A DNA stretch of 64,000 nucleotides from Gammaproteobacteria bacterium (GCA_021772975.1 JAJFKY010000001.1:124001-188000), one strand, 5' to 3'. Positions 48,772 through 59,560 are shown, counted from the stretch's first letter. The notes: generated by a model not told the origin, from the letters alone. A program made the numbers and translations.

Positions 48772-50190
48772 ATGAATGATCGCTTTGCTTTTTTATTGCT
48801 GTGCGGCAGCTTGATGCTGGCGAGCTCCGCCTCCGCGGATGAGCTGGTCTATACCGTCCATTACGAAAATGGCGCCATTATTTTTGAGCGCACTAACTTT
48901 CGCTTGCCCGATCAGGGCACGCACATGATCGTTACAGGCCCGCAGGAATATGCTTTCGAGCAGACTTTCAGCAACGGTCAGATGCCCGAGTTCGATACCC
49001 GCGGACTCGCTATTGATGGTCAATACAATTACGAGTTGCGCTTGCTTTCGCCCACTCGCGAGCGCACCGGTAACGCCCTGCCCGCTGGCAACAACAAAAC
49101 CACATTACCGCGCCAGAGCGGCGTGTTTACCTTAACCGCGGGCGAGTTGGTATCGCCAGATAGGGATGAGACCGACGATGTCCGCGGTGGCAATGTCGTC
49201 CCCACCGACCAGATTGTACAGGGCAGCCTGTGTGTGGGTATTGATTGCGTTGCCAATGAATCTTTCGATCTCGATACCATCCGCGTCAAGGAAAACAACA
49301 CTCGCATGCGTTTTCAGGACACCAGCAACAGCGCCAGTTTTCCCAGCACCGACTGGCAGTTAACGGCCAATGATTCCACCAACGGCGGCAACAACCAGTT
49401 TTCGATTGATGACCTGGACAGTGGCCGTCAAATCCTGGTGGTTGAAGCCAGCGCGCCCAATGACGCCGTCTATGTAGACAGTTCAGGGCGGATCGGCCTG
49501 GGCACCAGCACACCGCTGACCGATCTGCACACGGTGAATGGCAATACCCCGGCATTCCGGCTGGATCAGGATGGTTCCGGTGGCTTCGCGGCGCAGATTT
49601 GGGACATGGGCGGCAACGAAACTGAATGGTTTGTGCGCAATACCACTGATTTTCAGCTGCCTCTGAGAATACGCCCGCAAGCGCCTAGCAACAGCCTGAC
49701 CATCGGCACCGACGGCAATGTCGGCCTGGGCACCTTTAGCCCGGCGGCTTCACTGCACCTGCAGGAAACCACGGTAGGTCCTGCCATTAAGCTGGATAAT
49801 ATCGGTGCCAGCAACCGCGAGTGGGATGCCGGCCTGCTGGACAGCCAGGGCGATTACAGCATTGATGATGCCGATACCGGTGTTACCGAACTGGTGATCA
49901 GTGCCGGTGGTGATGTCACTATTGCCGGGACGCTGATAACCACCCGCAACCCGAAACTGCCCGCGGTGGATATCAAGCAGGTGCCCTCGCTGGATCAGTT
50001 GTCTGCCTATATCGGCAGCAATCGCCAGTTACCTGGCTTTACTGACCAACAACCTGGCCGTGCTCACGATATGCTGGCCTTTCAAATGCAGTTATTGAAG
50101 CAGATTCAGGAACTGACCCTGTACACCATTGAACAACAGCGTCAGATTGATGCACTGACCCGCCGTCTGGAACAGAACGCCGACAGATAA
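48772..50190 (+). CDS. Secreted protein with phage-tail/S74-like GLGTxxPxxxLH repeats
   Basis: Signal peptide at in-frame ATG 48772; GRIGLGTSTPLTDLHTV, GNVGLGTFSPAASLHLQ repeats; C-terminal coiled coil LLKQIQELTLYTIEQQRQIDALTRRLEQ. Confidence 0.75.
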   Translation: MNDRFAFLLLCGSLMLASSASADELVYTVHYENGAIIFERTNFRLPDQGTHMIVTGPQEYAFEQTFSNGQMPEFDTRGLAIDGQYNYELRLLSPTRERTGNALPAGNNKTTLPRQSGVFTLTAGELVSPDRDETDDVRGGNVVPTDQIVQGSLCVGIDCVANESFDLDTIRVKENNTRMRFQDTSNSASFPSTDWQLTANDSTNGGNNQFSIDDLDSGRQILVVEASAPNDAVYVDSSGRIGLGTSTPLTDLHTVNGNTPAFRLDQDGSGGFAAQIWDMGGNETEWFVRNTTDFQLPLRIRPQAPSNSLTIGTDGNVGLGTFSPAASLHLQETTVGPAIKLDNIGASNREWDAGLLDSQGDYSIDDADTGVTELVISAGGDVTIAGTLITTRNPKLPAVDIKQVPSLDQLSAYIGSNRQLPGFTDQQPGRAHDMLAFQMQLLKQIQELTLYTIEQQRQIDALTRRLEQNADR

Positions 50191-50203
50191 GCCTTCCCGC
50201 ACT

Positions 50204-50230
50204 GGCCGGTCAACAGCTGGTTGACCGGCC
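50204..50230 (+). terminator. Putative terminator hairpin
   Basis: GGCCGGTCAAC-AGCTG-GTTGACCGGCC perfect 11 bp stem, 14 bp after the stop; weak U tract. Confidence 0.6.
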
Positions 50231-50441
50231 GGATTTATACTTCAGATGGGGCATGAAACGAATATTTTCGTAGTTTATGACCTGAGGCGTCACCCCAAAA
50301 AAAACTTCCATCTCATTGGTTTTATGTGACTTCTGGCGTTTGTCTTGCCCTCAAAAACGGCGTAAGCTGTAATCAGAGTAGAGTATCTCGGCGCATCCCT
50401 ATGCGTTTTTTCACATAAAGTACTCACGGGAGCCAGATTGT

Positions 50442-51320
50442 ATGCGTGCAGCCAGCCATAAGTATCTTTTCTTATACCTTGTCATTGTCCTGACTTTGCT
50501 GATCACCGCCTGCCAGCAGGAGTCCAGCCCACCAGCTGCTGAACAAACCGCCACCAGCGAGCAGCCGGCTGTCAATACCGCTTCGGAAACACCGGAACCG
50601 GCCATCACCGAGCAGGCCTGCAGCATAACCATGGGTTTTGATCCGTGGGAACCGTACCACTTTGAAGCCGCCGACGGTGTTATCCGCGGGATTGATGTTG
50701 AGCTGGTAGAGGCCATGGCCGAAGCCAGTGGTTGCAGCGTCGACTTTGTGGAAGACCAGTGGATTAACCTGTTAGCTATGCTGAAGGATGGCGATATCGA
50801 TGTACTGGCCGGCGCCACCCCGATCGCCGAGCGTGAAAGCTATGCCTGGTTCTCGATCCCCTATCGCGCCGAACAATTCGAATTGTATGTTCCCACCGAC
50901 AGCGCGGCTTTGCCGGTGCGTGACTTTAGCGGCCTGCTGGAGCAGGACTTCCGACTCGGCCTGACCTATGGTTATTTTTATGGCGAGCCGATTGGCAGTG
51001 CTCAGAACAACGAGGGTTATGCTGATCAGTTTGTATATGCCTCAATTGCTGAAGTCAATTTCACCAACCTGGCTGATGGCCGTATTGATGGCTTTCTGGA
51101 AGATCCTTTTGTTACCGCCGCGATTATTCGTCGGCATGGCTGGCATGATCAGATTCGCGCCACCGGCATGATGATCACCAGTCAACCGGTCAGTCTGATG
51201 TTCAGCCGGGCGACCATTGCTGAAGGTCAGGTCAATCAGTTTAACGATGCCCTGCAAGCAATCGAACAGAACGGGAAAGATCAGGAAATATTCAAACGCT
51301 ATCTGGGTACTGATCAATAG
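50442..51320 (+). CDS. Extracellular solute-binding lipoprotein (SBP_bac_3)
   Basis: Lipobox LLITACQQ; ITMGFDPWEPYHFEAADGVIRGIDVELVEAMAEASGCSVDFVE, GATPIAERESYAWFSIPY. Confidence 0.88.
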   Translation: MRAASHKYLFLYLVIVLTLLITACQQESSPPAAEQTATSEQPAVNTASETPEPAITEQACSITMGFDPWEPYHFEAADGVIRGIDVELVEAMAEASGCSVDFVEDQWINLLAMLKDGDIDVLAGATPIAERESYAWFSIPYRAEQFELYVPTDSAALPVRDFSGLLEQDFRLGLTYGYFYGEPIGSAQNNEGYADQFVYASIAEVNFTNLADGRIDGFLEDPFVTAAIIRRHGWHDQIRATGMMITSQPVSLMFSRATIAEGQVNQFNDALQAIEQNGKDQEIFKRYLGTDQ

Positions 51321-51330
51321 CCTGGTTAAT

Positions 51331-51360
51331 AACCTGGTCCGGTGCGCACCGGACCAGGTT
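51331..51360. terminator. Bidirectional terminator (30 bp perfect palindrome)
   Basis: AACCTGGTCCGGTGC/GCACCGGACCAGGTT between convergent genes. Confidence 0.7.
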
Positions 51361-51365
51361 CTCAT

Positions 51366-51767
51366 TTATCCGCCTGGCCTGGCCGGGATAGCCCGCAGCG
51401 CACCGAAATAAATACCTGGAATCACGCAAGCCAGATAAATCAGCTTATACCATAAAGGCTCCAGACTATTATTCAGGTAGATATTCAAACCCATTACGGC
51501 GGTTATTGCAGCCAATAAGAGATATATTGGCAACAGCTTATTCAACTTGAACAGTTTAGTGAGAAAATGACCCAGCACTACTGAGGTGGCAGTAATGATG
51601 CTGATTTCCAGCGCCACCAAAAACCAGCCTGGCCCAAGTATGCGCTGGTAAAAAAACCATAGCACCAGGCCCATGTTGATCAATGCGGCCAACCCATAAC
51701 CCACTACCAGAACGGCCAGTGTAACGATCAATAATCGCATCTGAATACCACGCTTTAGCTCAACCAA
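51366..51767 (-). CDS. Small four-TM membrane protein, unknown
   Basis: Four hydrophobic segments; clean ORF. Confidence 0.6.
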   Translation of the reverse strand: MVELKRGIQMRLLIVTLAVLVVGYGLAALINMGLVLWFFYQRILGPGWFLVALEISIITATSVVLGHFLTKLFKLNKLLPIYLLLAAITAVMGLNIYLNNSLEPLWYKLIYLACVIPGIYFGALRAIPARPGG

Positions 51768-51846
51768 TACTTACCCAAAAAGCATAAGCCATCAGCGCAC
51801 GATCACAATGGTACTAAAGTATCTTTTCAAGCGATCGACTTTGGTA

Positions 51847-52263
51847 TCAGTCAATCAACCCCGCTGCCCGGGCAATTTTGACCGCTTGCGTACGCCGCTG
51901 CGCGCCTAGTTTTACGAATAAATCAGAAACGTGTTTTTTGACCGTACTTTCAGCAATAAACAGGCGTTCACCGATTTGCCTATTGGATAAACCCTCGGCA
52001 AGCAAAGCCAGCACATCCGCCTGCCGGGGGTTTAACTGGGCCTGCGCCGCTGATCGAATTTTAATCCGCTGCGCCCGCCTGGAAAAATAACGCCCACCCA
52101 CAATCAGTGCTGTCAGCAGCACACTAAATACCAATATGACCACCAGCCATTCGACCCACACACCCGGACTCAGGGTGGATGCCCGGATCACTGTAACCAG
52201 CAAAACGCTAAGCAATAATAACGCTATCGCCAGTAGCAAATATCGGGTTTTATGCACTTGCAT
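51847..52263 (-). CDS. Membrane-anchored LuxR-type HTH regulator
   Basis: Two N-terminal TM segments, then LNPRQADVLALLAEGLSNRQIGERLFIAESTVKKHVSDLFVKLGAQRRTQAV. Confidence 0.88.
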   Translation of the reverse strand: MQVHKTRYLLLAIALLLLSVLLVTVIRASTLSPGVWVEWLVVILVFSVLLTALIVGGRYFSRRAQRIKIRSAAQAQLNPRQADVLALLAEGLSNRQIGERLFIAESTVKKHVSDLFVKLGAQRRTQAVKIARAAGLID

Positions 52264-52336
52264 GTCGGCTTAGACCTATTGGCCGATGCAACCGCAGTCA
52301 GCACTATCGATGTCAGCTTGATGAATCGCCACCCGC

Positions 52337-54898
52337 TCAATCCGCCGGCAGTGTCGTTGACTGCACTAATGGCGAGTTCAGCAAAGCATTTACATACAAG
52401 CCTTCCGTGCCCCGCCAAAACGCCCGGAAATTCGGATTAAAGGCGAACTTGATCACCACCCCCTGACCCACTTTATCAACGACCATAACCGGTCTCCCGT
52501 CTAATGCTTGATTGGCATATTCACTGGCAAAACCCGCCAGTGGTTTTGAATCAGCCAGGACCAGTGGTGTGCTATAAGCATTTTTGCTGGGTTCGAGTTT
52601 GGTGATGCTGTTGAGAAATACCGCCATATCTTCACGCTGATAGCCTTGTGCCAGCGGGTGGCTTAGATCAAGTTGTGCTGGGAAAATCGCACCGCCCAGA
52701 ATACGATCAGCAGAATCGAACTGATGCTGGCTATACGACTGTCGACCGATATCCTTGTTGGAGGTGTCTTTTTCTTTAGCCAGCTGCTCTATCAGCTTCA
52801 CTATGCGGTCATCTTCGGAAACACCTTTTTTGGCGCTTTTTGGTCGTTCGGAAAATATTGCCTCGGCCCATTCTGCCGAGCGTTTTTGAGTCACCAGAAC
52901 ACCACCACGACTTACCCAGCCTTTAATTAACGGGTACCAGGCTTTTGGCACCGCGTCATGACTTGCATCGGCGATCAGCAGGTGCGTGTAGTCATCCAGA
53001 TTGGGTGGAGCTGGATGATGAACGTCGAGCATCGGCAACGGCAAACCCAGCCGTCGATCCACCAGATGCCAGGTATGCCCCGCCTCCATCGGCACCACCC
53101 CCTGGCCGACAATCATTAATGGCTTAACCGCCTTCAGTGGTTGGATATCAGGCGAGCCCAAATCCACACCATTAAGGTTAAAACCACTGCTGATAAGCTT
53201 AACTGGCACTTGCCAGCGTTGTGACTGTTCGCTGAGCTGCTGCTCAATGGCTGCCCGGTCTTCACCACGCAATACCGGCACCACAAAATCACCGCGTTGA
53301 ATAATGCTGTCCGCGGCAATTTCCCGGTTGGTATTGTTGAGTCGGTATACCCGAATTTCTTCATTTAACAGATGCATCGCCATCGCTGCACCGGCCAGAT
53401 TATGATTACTGAATAGATAAGCACTGGCGTTGGCCTGCGGCGTAAACTCAACCGCTACTGATGAAGGATCTGCAGTGCGTTCCGGTAATGAATTAATTTG
53501 AGCAAACGGCAAATTATAGGCGCGCGGCAAAGTCCATGCGGAAACATCGTAAAATGTGTTATCGGTAAATTCAGTGCGCTGCTCAAACATCGCTTCAATC
53601 AAAGCCGCTTGACGCTGCCGAATCGGCACCACCCAGGCTTGTCCGGCGGAAAAATTCATATCATCCACCCGAATATCTTCTGCCAGTGGATAAACTTCAA
53701 TCTGATGCAAACGCATTAATTCCGCCAGCTCTTTCGCACGAACTGCATCACCACCATCAGCAAACACCCAGGCCCGGCCACGACCATTGCGTGCCCGCTG
53801 CTGTGAGTCGGCATAAAAGCGTTGTTGATAATCCACCAGGCGATCTTTAATGGCGTAGGCACCCTGTAAGGTGGAAATACTGGTGGCGTAGTGATTGCGG
53901 ATGGCATCGGTGAAGGTAAACTCCCCGTTGACGGAATCAACCTTGTGACCCCGGGTGGAGGGCTGTTCATACAAAATACCGATACTGCCGTTGATATCCG
54001 GATAGGTTGAACCCTTGCCGTAATAAAAATCATCAAAGGTTTCGCGACTGTAATAGCGCTGACCTATCGCATCCAGGGCACGGCCATGAAAACGCGCCAA
54101 CTCGGTGGTTAATTCGACGTTTTCATCCGGGGTCAGCGGGTTTTTTCGCTCTGGCACACCGGGTTGGAAAAAATAACCGGCATCCGAACCCTGCTCATGA
54201 AAGTCACCCAGGATATTCGGCAGCCAGCGATGAAATTGCGTCAATCGCGCAACCGATTCCGGCTGCGTTGCCGGCAACCAGTCACGGTTCATATCAAACC
54301 AGTAATGATTAAAGCGTCCTGCAGGCCAGGCCTCCCAATGCGCCCGATGTAGCACATCCCCGGCTGCCTGCTGGCCACGATGCATATTCGCCCAGGTCGC
54401 AAACCGCCCCAAACCATCGGGGTTAAACATCGGATCAATAATCACTACCGCGTTGTCCAGCAAGTCTTTGACCCACTGCGCTTCACCAGCGATCAGATGA
54501 TAAGCCGTTAACATCGCTGCATTGCTGCCACTGGCTTCATTGCCGTGAATGCTATAGCCCAGCCACACCACTAATGGACCTTCACCTTGCAGATGGTCTT
54601 GCCGCAATTGTTCCAGACGCGCCTGGTTTTCGGGACTGGTGATCATCAGTTGCAGCAAAGGACGCTGCTCATGCGTGCGTCCGATCACTTCCAGTGAAGC
54701 CCGATCGGAACCTTCCGCCAGACGTTCAAAATAACGCGTGATCTGCTCCGGCCGGGCATGCCATTCCCCAACTGGCCAACCAAGTTCGGCCTCTGGCATG
54801 GGGGTATTGCTATTGAAGGTTTCGTTATCGGGAAGAATAGAATGAGCGTTAGCAAGCGCTGGAATTAGCAACCATAAAAATAACAAAGTCTTGTGCAT
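52337..54898 (-). CDS. M14-family zinc carboxypeptidase-like metallopeptidase
   Basis: Signal peptide; VVWLGYSIHGNEASGSNAAM (HxxE), DPMFNPDGLGRFATWANMHR, ILGDFHEQGSDAGYFF. Confidence 0.88.
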   Translation of the reverse strand: MHKTLLFLWLLIPALANAHSILPDNETFNSNTPMPEAELGWPVGEWHARPEQITRYFERLAEGSDRASLEVIGRTHEQRPLLQLMITSPENQARLEQLRQDHLQGEGPLVVWLGYSIHGNEASGSNAAMLTAYHLIAGEAQWVKDLLDNAVVIIDPMFNPDGLGRFATWANMHRGQQAAGDVLHRAHWEAWPAGRFNHYWFDMNRDWLPATQPESVARLTQFHRWLPNILGDFHEQGSDAGYFFQPGVPERKNPLTPDENVELTTELARFHGRALDAIGQRYYSRETFDDFYYGKGSTYPDINGSIGILYEQPSTRGHKVDSVNGEFTFTDAIRNHYATSISTLQGAYAIKDRLVDYQQRFYADSQQRARNGRGRAWVFADGGDAVRAKELAELMRLHQIEVYPLAEDIRVDDMNFSAGQAWVVPIRQRQAALIEAMFEQRTEFTDNTFYDVSAWTLPRAYNLPFAQINSLPERTADPSSVAVEFTPQANASAYLFSNHNLAGAAMAMHLLNEEIRVYRLNNTNREIAADSIIQRGDFVVPVLRGEDRAAIEQQLSEQSQRWQVPVKLISSGFNLNGVDLGSPDIQPLKAVKPLMIVGQGVVPMEAGHTWHLVDRRLGLPLPMLDVHHPAPPNLDDYTHLLIADASHDAVPKAWYPLIKGWVSRGGVLVTQKRSAEWAEAIFSERPKSAKKGVSEDDRIVKLIEQLAKEKDTSNKDIGRQSYSQHQFDSADRILGGAIFPAQLDLSHPLAQGYQREDMAVFLNSITKLEPSKNAYSTPLVLADSKPLAGFASEYANQALDGRPVMVVDKVGQGVVIKFAFNPNFRAFWRGTEGLYVNALLNSPLVQSTTLPAD

Positions 54899-54963
54899 GG
54901 TATTCCTGTATTTCTTGAGTGTTTAAACGCAATAAACCGTGATCAGATAAATGCAATACTCAT

Positions 54964-56388
54964 CTAATTATTAACAGCGCGATACGCGAGCTCTGATTGT
55001 TTGCGCAAAACCCCGGCACGCATGACATGGCTTAGTGTCCGAAAAGCCGCGACATCTTCCCGCGGGTCTTGCCTTAACACCAACAAATCGGCAGCCTTAC
55101 CGGCTTCCAGTGTGCCGAAGCGGTTTTGATCCTGCATGGCTTTGGCGCCATTTTTGGTGGCCATCACAATAATCTGTTCCGGCGTTAATCCAGCACTTTG
55201 CATGGCTTCCATTTCCGCATAAATTGAAGGGCCGTGTAGTGTCATCGGATTACCGGCATCGGTGGCTGTGACGATGGTTGCGCCAGCGGCATGAACCGCC
55301 ATCAGGTTTTCTTCCAGCAAAGCCAGTTCATGGCCAACGCCTTCCAGGCGGCGATAAGCCCATTGATTATCGAGCCTATCGGGCAGGTATTCTCTTAATA
55401 AATTCGGTTGGTTGATATTGTCTATCGTTTGCTGATCAACACAACCATTGGGATCATCGATCGGTGCCGGTGTGTTAAATACTATGCTGGTCAATGCACG
55501 TGTCCAACCGCTGCCAACCACCAGTGTTGGCGCATAGACGGTGTTGTTTTCGATCAACAAATCCAGAAACTCCTGGTCGACCGGCAGATCGGAAACGCTG
55601 TGAACCAGCATATGCGCACCCGCACGCAGTGCGACCTTGGCCTCACGCAATGAGGTGGCATGCACCAATAGCGGCAGGCCAGCCTGCTGCGCGGCAGCAC
55701 CAATCGCCAGCATGCGTTGATCCATACCATCACGTTGATCGGCGGGCGGGGCCAGGAACCAGACTTTGACCGCCTGCGCCCCCATCGCTTTGAGTTTGCT
55801 CACACTGGCCAAAGATTCCTCGACACTGCCCATCGGCAGAAACGAATAAATCTCGTCATTCAATTGCATTTGCTCCCGACCAGCCCAGCTGATTAATGGT
55901 CCGGCGGCTTTGACGTGTGCGGCTTTTGGATTGTTGTCAGCCGCTGCTCGCAGTTGCGTGGTCCAAAACGGTCCGCCAACATCAAATACGGCTGTTATGC
56001 CGGAGCATAAATAACTTTGCTGCCAGCGACCGGGATTGGCTTTGGCATCATTGGCGGTTTTTTGGTAGGGATAAACATCGGGTGCGCTAATGCCATCCGG
56101 TCGACCATCCAGCCAGCCGGTCTGGCCAAAGTGTACATGGGCATCCACCAGGCCTGGTGTGATAAACCGACCCTCGATATCCACGATAACTGAATCAGCC
56201 AGTGGCCGGCATTGCTGCCGGCTGCCTACGCAAGCCAGCTGACCGTTTGCGACAATAATCGCGCCATCTTCTATCGCCGGACCACCTGTGCCATCAATAA
56301 TCGTCGCGCCTTGCAGATAGGTTTGCGCAATCGCGCCATACCCCGTTAACGACAGGCAACAAGCGGCCATCCAACAGCGTATTTTCAT
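54964..56388 (-). CDS. Secreted amidohydrolase
   Basis: GRFITPGLVDAHVHFGQ, LLVHATSLREAKVALRAGAHMLVHSVSD, TATDAGNPMTLHG, GTLEAGKAADLLVL. Confidence 0.9.
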   Translation of the reverse strand: MKIRCWMAACCLSLTGYGAIAQTYLQGATIIDGTGGPAIEDGAIIVANGQLACVGSRQQCRPLADSVIVDIEGRFITPGLVDAHVHFGQTGWLDGRPDGISAPDVYPYQKTANDAKANPGRWQQSYLCSGITAVFDVGGPFWTTQLRAAADNNPKAAHVKAAGPLISWAGREQMQLNDEIYSFLPMGSVEESLASVSKLKAMGAQAVKVWFLAPPADQRDGMDQRMLAIGAAAQQAGLPLLVHATSLREAKVALRAGAHMLVHSVSDLPVDQEFLDLLIENNTVYAPTLVVGSGWTRALTSIVFNTPAPIDDPNGCVDQQTIDNINQPNLLREYLPDRLDNQWAYRRLEGVGHELALLEENLMAVHAAGATIVTATDAGNPMTLHGPSIYAEMEAMQSAGLTPEQIIVMATKNGAKAMQDQNRFGTLEAGKAADLLVLRQDPREDVAAFRTLSHVMRAGVLRKQSELAYRAVNN

Positions 56389-56397
56389 AGCTGATTC

Positions 56398-58917
56398 CTA
56401 ATCGCAATGCCAGCAGGTTTCGTACACTGCATAAGTACCCGATGTACTGCCAATGGGGCTGCCGGGTGGTGTTGCTGGACCCGCCACGTCTGGCGTCGCG
56501 GCAACCGCCGGGCGTGCCAGATGAGTATTAATCCGACTCGCCAACCAGGCATTCATGTTATTTCCGGAGCCATCACCCAACTGGCTTTCCAATGTGCGTA
56601 GCTGGGCACTGGCTTGCGCCTTAACCAAGGGTGACACCTCGGCCTGATCCAGCTCCATCAGGGCAAACACATAACGTGCCTGGACGCTTTGGGCAATGGC
56701 CATCTCGCGTTCCGAACTGCTTGAGGCATTGAAAATTGCTGTCTCGATGCTATCAAGCACTTCCTGCAAACCGGGCAAACTGCTGTCGCGGCGATGAAAC
56801 TGCAGCAAACGCTCGGCACGCTGTGGGTTTAATAATGCGGCAAAAGTTAAACCGGCAGCGGTTTCAGCTGCCGCCAGTAAATCAAAGGCTGGGCTGGCAC
56901 GACTGCTCAAGGCTTCATCGCCGACATTAAACCAGTAGCTATCATGCGTGGGCGGCAACAAATCCAGTATGGCTTCGGGCACATCCAGCACTTGTGGATT
57001 AAGCGTGTTTAGTAGCGCATTCAATGCACGACGCTGATCCTCAGCGCTTACCAACTCAACCGGCGCGGAGCCATCTCCACGCAAGCCATAATTAAAGCCC
57101 ATACCGCCCAGGCTTTTGGCGGCGGCATTGACCTGATAGCGGTGATATAAATAAATCGGCGTCAGCACCTCACGTAAATCTGACATGCGGCTGCCCGGGT
57201 CAACCTGATCAACATCAAAGTTCCGTAAGGCAATACTACGTACATCCATCGCATTGTTTAATTCTTCAATCGGGTCATTGCCGTTATCCCACACCGCGGC
57301 CTGTGGGTGTGCACTGCTCACCGAACGCGCGTCATAATCTGCGATATACAACAGACCTTGTTGTCTGGCCTGGCTAACCAGCGCCTCCAGTTCACTGGCT
57401 TCATCGGCATCATCCGGGAACTGGCCATATAGCCATTTCGCGGTGTGAATGTCCCAGTCACCGATACCAATGTCATAGGCTTGTGAGAAATCCAGTTCTC
57501 CTGCGTCATCAACGCGTACCCATGGCGCCGGATAATCCATTACCGAGGCACGGTTATTCACCGAGGCGGCAAAGTTATGCCCGAACCCCAAGGCATGGCC
57601 CATCTCGTGTGCTGCCAGTTGCCGGATGCGCGCCAGAGCCAATTGCACGGGGTCTTCCGCACTGCCGGTATCGGTTTGCGCTACGCCCGCCAGACCCTCA
57701 AAAATCATGCGGTCCTGACGGACGCGCTGTGAACCCAAAATCACATGGCCTTTAATCATCTCGCCGGTGCGTGGATCGATGATGCCGCCACCATAAGACC
57801 AACCACGGGTTTGCCGATGTACCCATTGCACCACGTTGTAACGGATATCCAGTGGATGTGCATCGGCGGGCAGGATCTCAACCCGATAGCCATCAGCAAA
57901 ACCCGCTTGAGCAAATGCCTCGCCCCACCACGATGCACCTTCCTGTAAGGCTGAGCGAATCGGTTCTGGCGCGCCCGAATCGATATAAAATACAATCGGC
58001 TCTTGCACCGGGCTATCCGGATTATTGGCATCTTCACGCTGCAGGCGATGACGCATCACGTAGCCGTCCAGTACCGGTGCCGATAGCGGTGCGGAATAGT
58101 TGTAAAAACCCAGTGCAAACGTGCCCGTGCGCGGATCGGCTTTGCGCACCTGATAGCCGTCATCAGGCAAACGCACAAAGGAGTGATGCTGGACCAATGT
58201 GACCGCATTGGAATTGGCCGCAGTGGCATTCACTTCGGCGCCTGGGTTACTGGAAGTGAAAGTCATAAAGGTATCAATTTCGATGTTATCCGGAAATGCC
58301 AGCACCGAACCTGCATCCGCCATGGATAGCTTATCGGCCTGACTGAACCCGGCATCGTCTTCTTCCAACGCACCTTCCAGGCCCAGTAAATCAGCCGTTA
58401 ATAAACCGCCAAGATCAATCAATAACCGGCTATCCGCATTGGTCGCAACCACCTCGGTTGACCAGATAAATGAATTGGCGAATGATGAACGAATGGCCTC
58501 GCGTTCCAACCGGTTATCGGTATTGGCCCGGTATTTGTGATTTTCGACTTCAGCAATCACCCGATCACCTAACTGTCGGAACCGGATCAATTGCCCCGCA
58601 TTGCCCCAACCACGATCCAACCCCAATGGGTTGGAGCCCAGGCCAGCACTTAAACGCAATGCATGAATAAACCGCAGCGATATGCCATCGGCATCAGGGG
58701 CTGGCAACAGCGCCAGTATTTTGCCTTCTGATTGATCCACGTAAATGTCAAAAAAACCGGGTTTGTGTTGCAAACCATCAATCGCATCGCTGAAAGATTC
58801 GGTTTTACTGCTTTCGCCAGACGAACCACTACCTGAACCACCGCCAGGTGGGTTTGAAGCTTGTTCAGCACAGGCTGAGCACAATAAAACGGTCAGTAGC
58901 AAGATCAGATAACGCAT
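56398..58917 (-). CDS. Zinc-dependent metalloprotease lipoprotein (DUF5117/DUF4953 type)
   Basis: In-frame start MRYLILLLTVLLCSACAEQ (lipobox); AAHEMGHALGFGHNFAAS (HExxHxxGxxH). Confidence 0.88.
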   Translation of the reverse strand: MRYLILLLTVLLCSACAEQASNPPGGGSGSGSSGESSKTESFSDAIDGLQHKPGFFDIYVDQSEGKILALLPAPDADGISLRFIHALRLSAGLGSNPLGLDRGWGNAGQLIRFRQLGDRVIAEVENHKYRANTDNRLEREAIRSSFANSFIWSTEVVATNADSRLLIDLGGLLTADLLGLEGALEEDDAGFSQADKLSMADAGSVLAFPDNIEIDTFMTFTSSNPGAEVNATAANSNAVTLVQHHSFVRLPDDGYQVRKADPRTGTFALGFYNYSAPLSAPVLDGYVMRHRLQREDANNPDSPVQEPIVFYIDSGAPEPIRSALQEGASWWGEAFAQAGFADGYRVEILPADAHPLDIRYNVVQWVHRQTRGWSYGGGIIDPRTGEMIKGHVILGSQRVRQDRMIFEGLAGVAQTDTGSAEDPVQLALARIRQLAAHEMGHALGFGHNFAASVNNRASVMDYPAPWVRVDDAGELDFSQAYDIGIGDWDIHTAKWLYGQFPDDADEASELEALVSQARQQGLLYIADYDARSVSSAHPQAAVWDNGNDPIEELNNAMDVRSIALRNFDVDQVDPGSRMSDLREVLTPIYLYHRYQVNAAAKSLGGMGFNYGLRGDGSAPVELVSAEDQRRALNALLNTLNPQVLDVPEAILDLLPPTHDSYWFNVGDEALSSRASPAFDLLAAAETAAGLTFAALLNPQRAERLLQFHRRDSSLPGLQEVLDSIETAIFNASSSSEREMAIAQSVQARYVFALMELDQAEVSPLVKAQASAQLRTLESQLGDGSGNNMNAWLASRINTHLARPAVAATPDVAGPATPPGSPIGSTSGTYAVYETCWHCD

Positions 58918-58997
58918 GCAGGGTTTCCTTTCAGATCGACAAGAAATAAAACGGTAGAGACCTATGCCGCTGCAATACAGCGGCATAGGTGAATAAT

Positions 58998-59399
58998 TTA
59001 CCCGACGGTAAATTTGGTATCCAGATCGCGTAGGCTAAACAGTGCCCAGCACGCGGCCAGCATGGGAATGGCGGCGAAAAACAGCAGATTCACACCTTCA
59101 AACGGGTCCAGGAATTTTGCCCAGGTTGATACCGTTGATACAGTGTGAAAGGCCAGCACCAAACCATAGGTAATGGTCTTTTTGATGCCCAGCAGAAAGC
59201 CAATAAGAATCAGCATTTCCAGCGCGCCGATAATTAAAAATATCGTGGCGCTGAATTCACCCAAAAAGTAAAACGACTGATACACGGCAGCGGCATGATC
59301 CGGATTAATAAACTTATCAATCGTCCACATAAACATGACGACAAATACACCCAGACGCAGCAAAAACAGCGCGTTGGCAATACGATTGGAACTTTCCAT
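58998..59399 (-). CDS. DoxX-like small membrane protein
   Basis: Four TM; NALFLLRLGVFVVMFMWTIDKFINPDHAAAVYQSFYFLG. Confidence 0.7.
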   Translation of the reverse strand: MESSNRIANALFLLRLGVFVVMFMWTIDKFINPDHAAAVYQSFYFLGEFSATIFLIIGALEMLILIGFLLGIKKTITYGLVLAFHTVSTVSTWAKFLDPFEGVNLLFFAAIPMLAACWALFSLRDLDTKFTVG

Positions 59400-59560
59400 A
59401 AATGTCTCCCGATGAGGTGGTTTCCAGACTCTTCCCCGCGCACATGATAGCAAACCTGCCTCGGGCTATCTGTTTGTCCGGAACAGTCAGCCAACCAGCA
59501 ACCTGTAGAACAAATCTCTGGTGTATGATCTGCGGATTGTTCACTAAATAGCTAAAGCCC

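Noticed and set aside
50392-50411. CGCAT-CCCT-ATGCG-TTTTTT in the 5' leader of the solute-binding protein gene
   Set aside because: Stem of only 5 bp; too weak to call an attenuator without conservation data.
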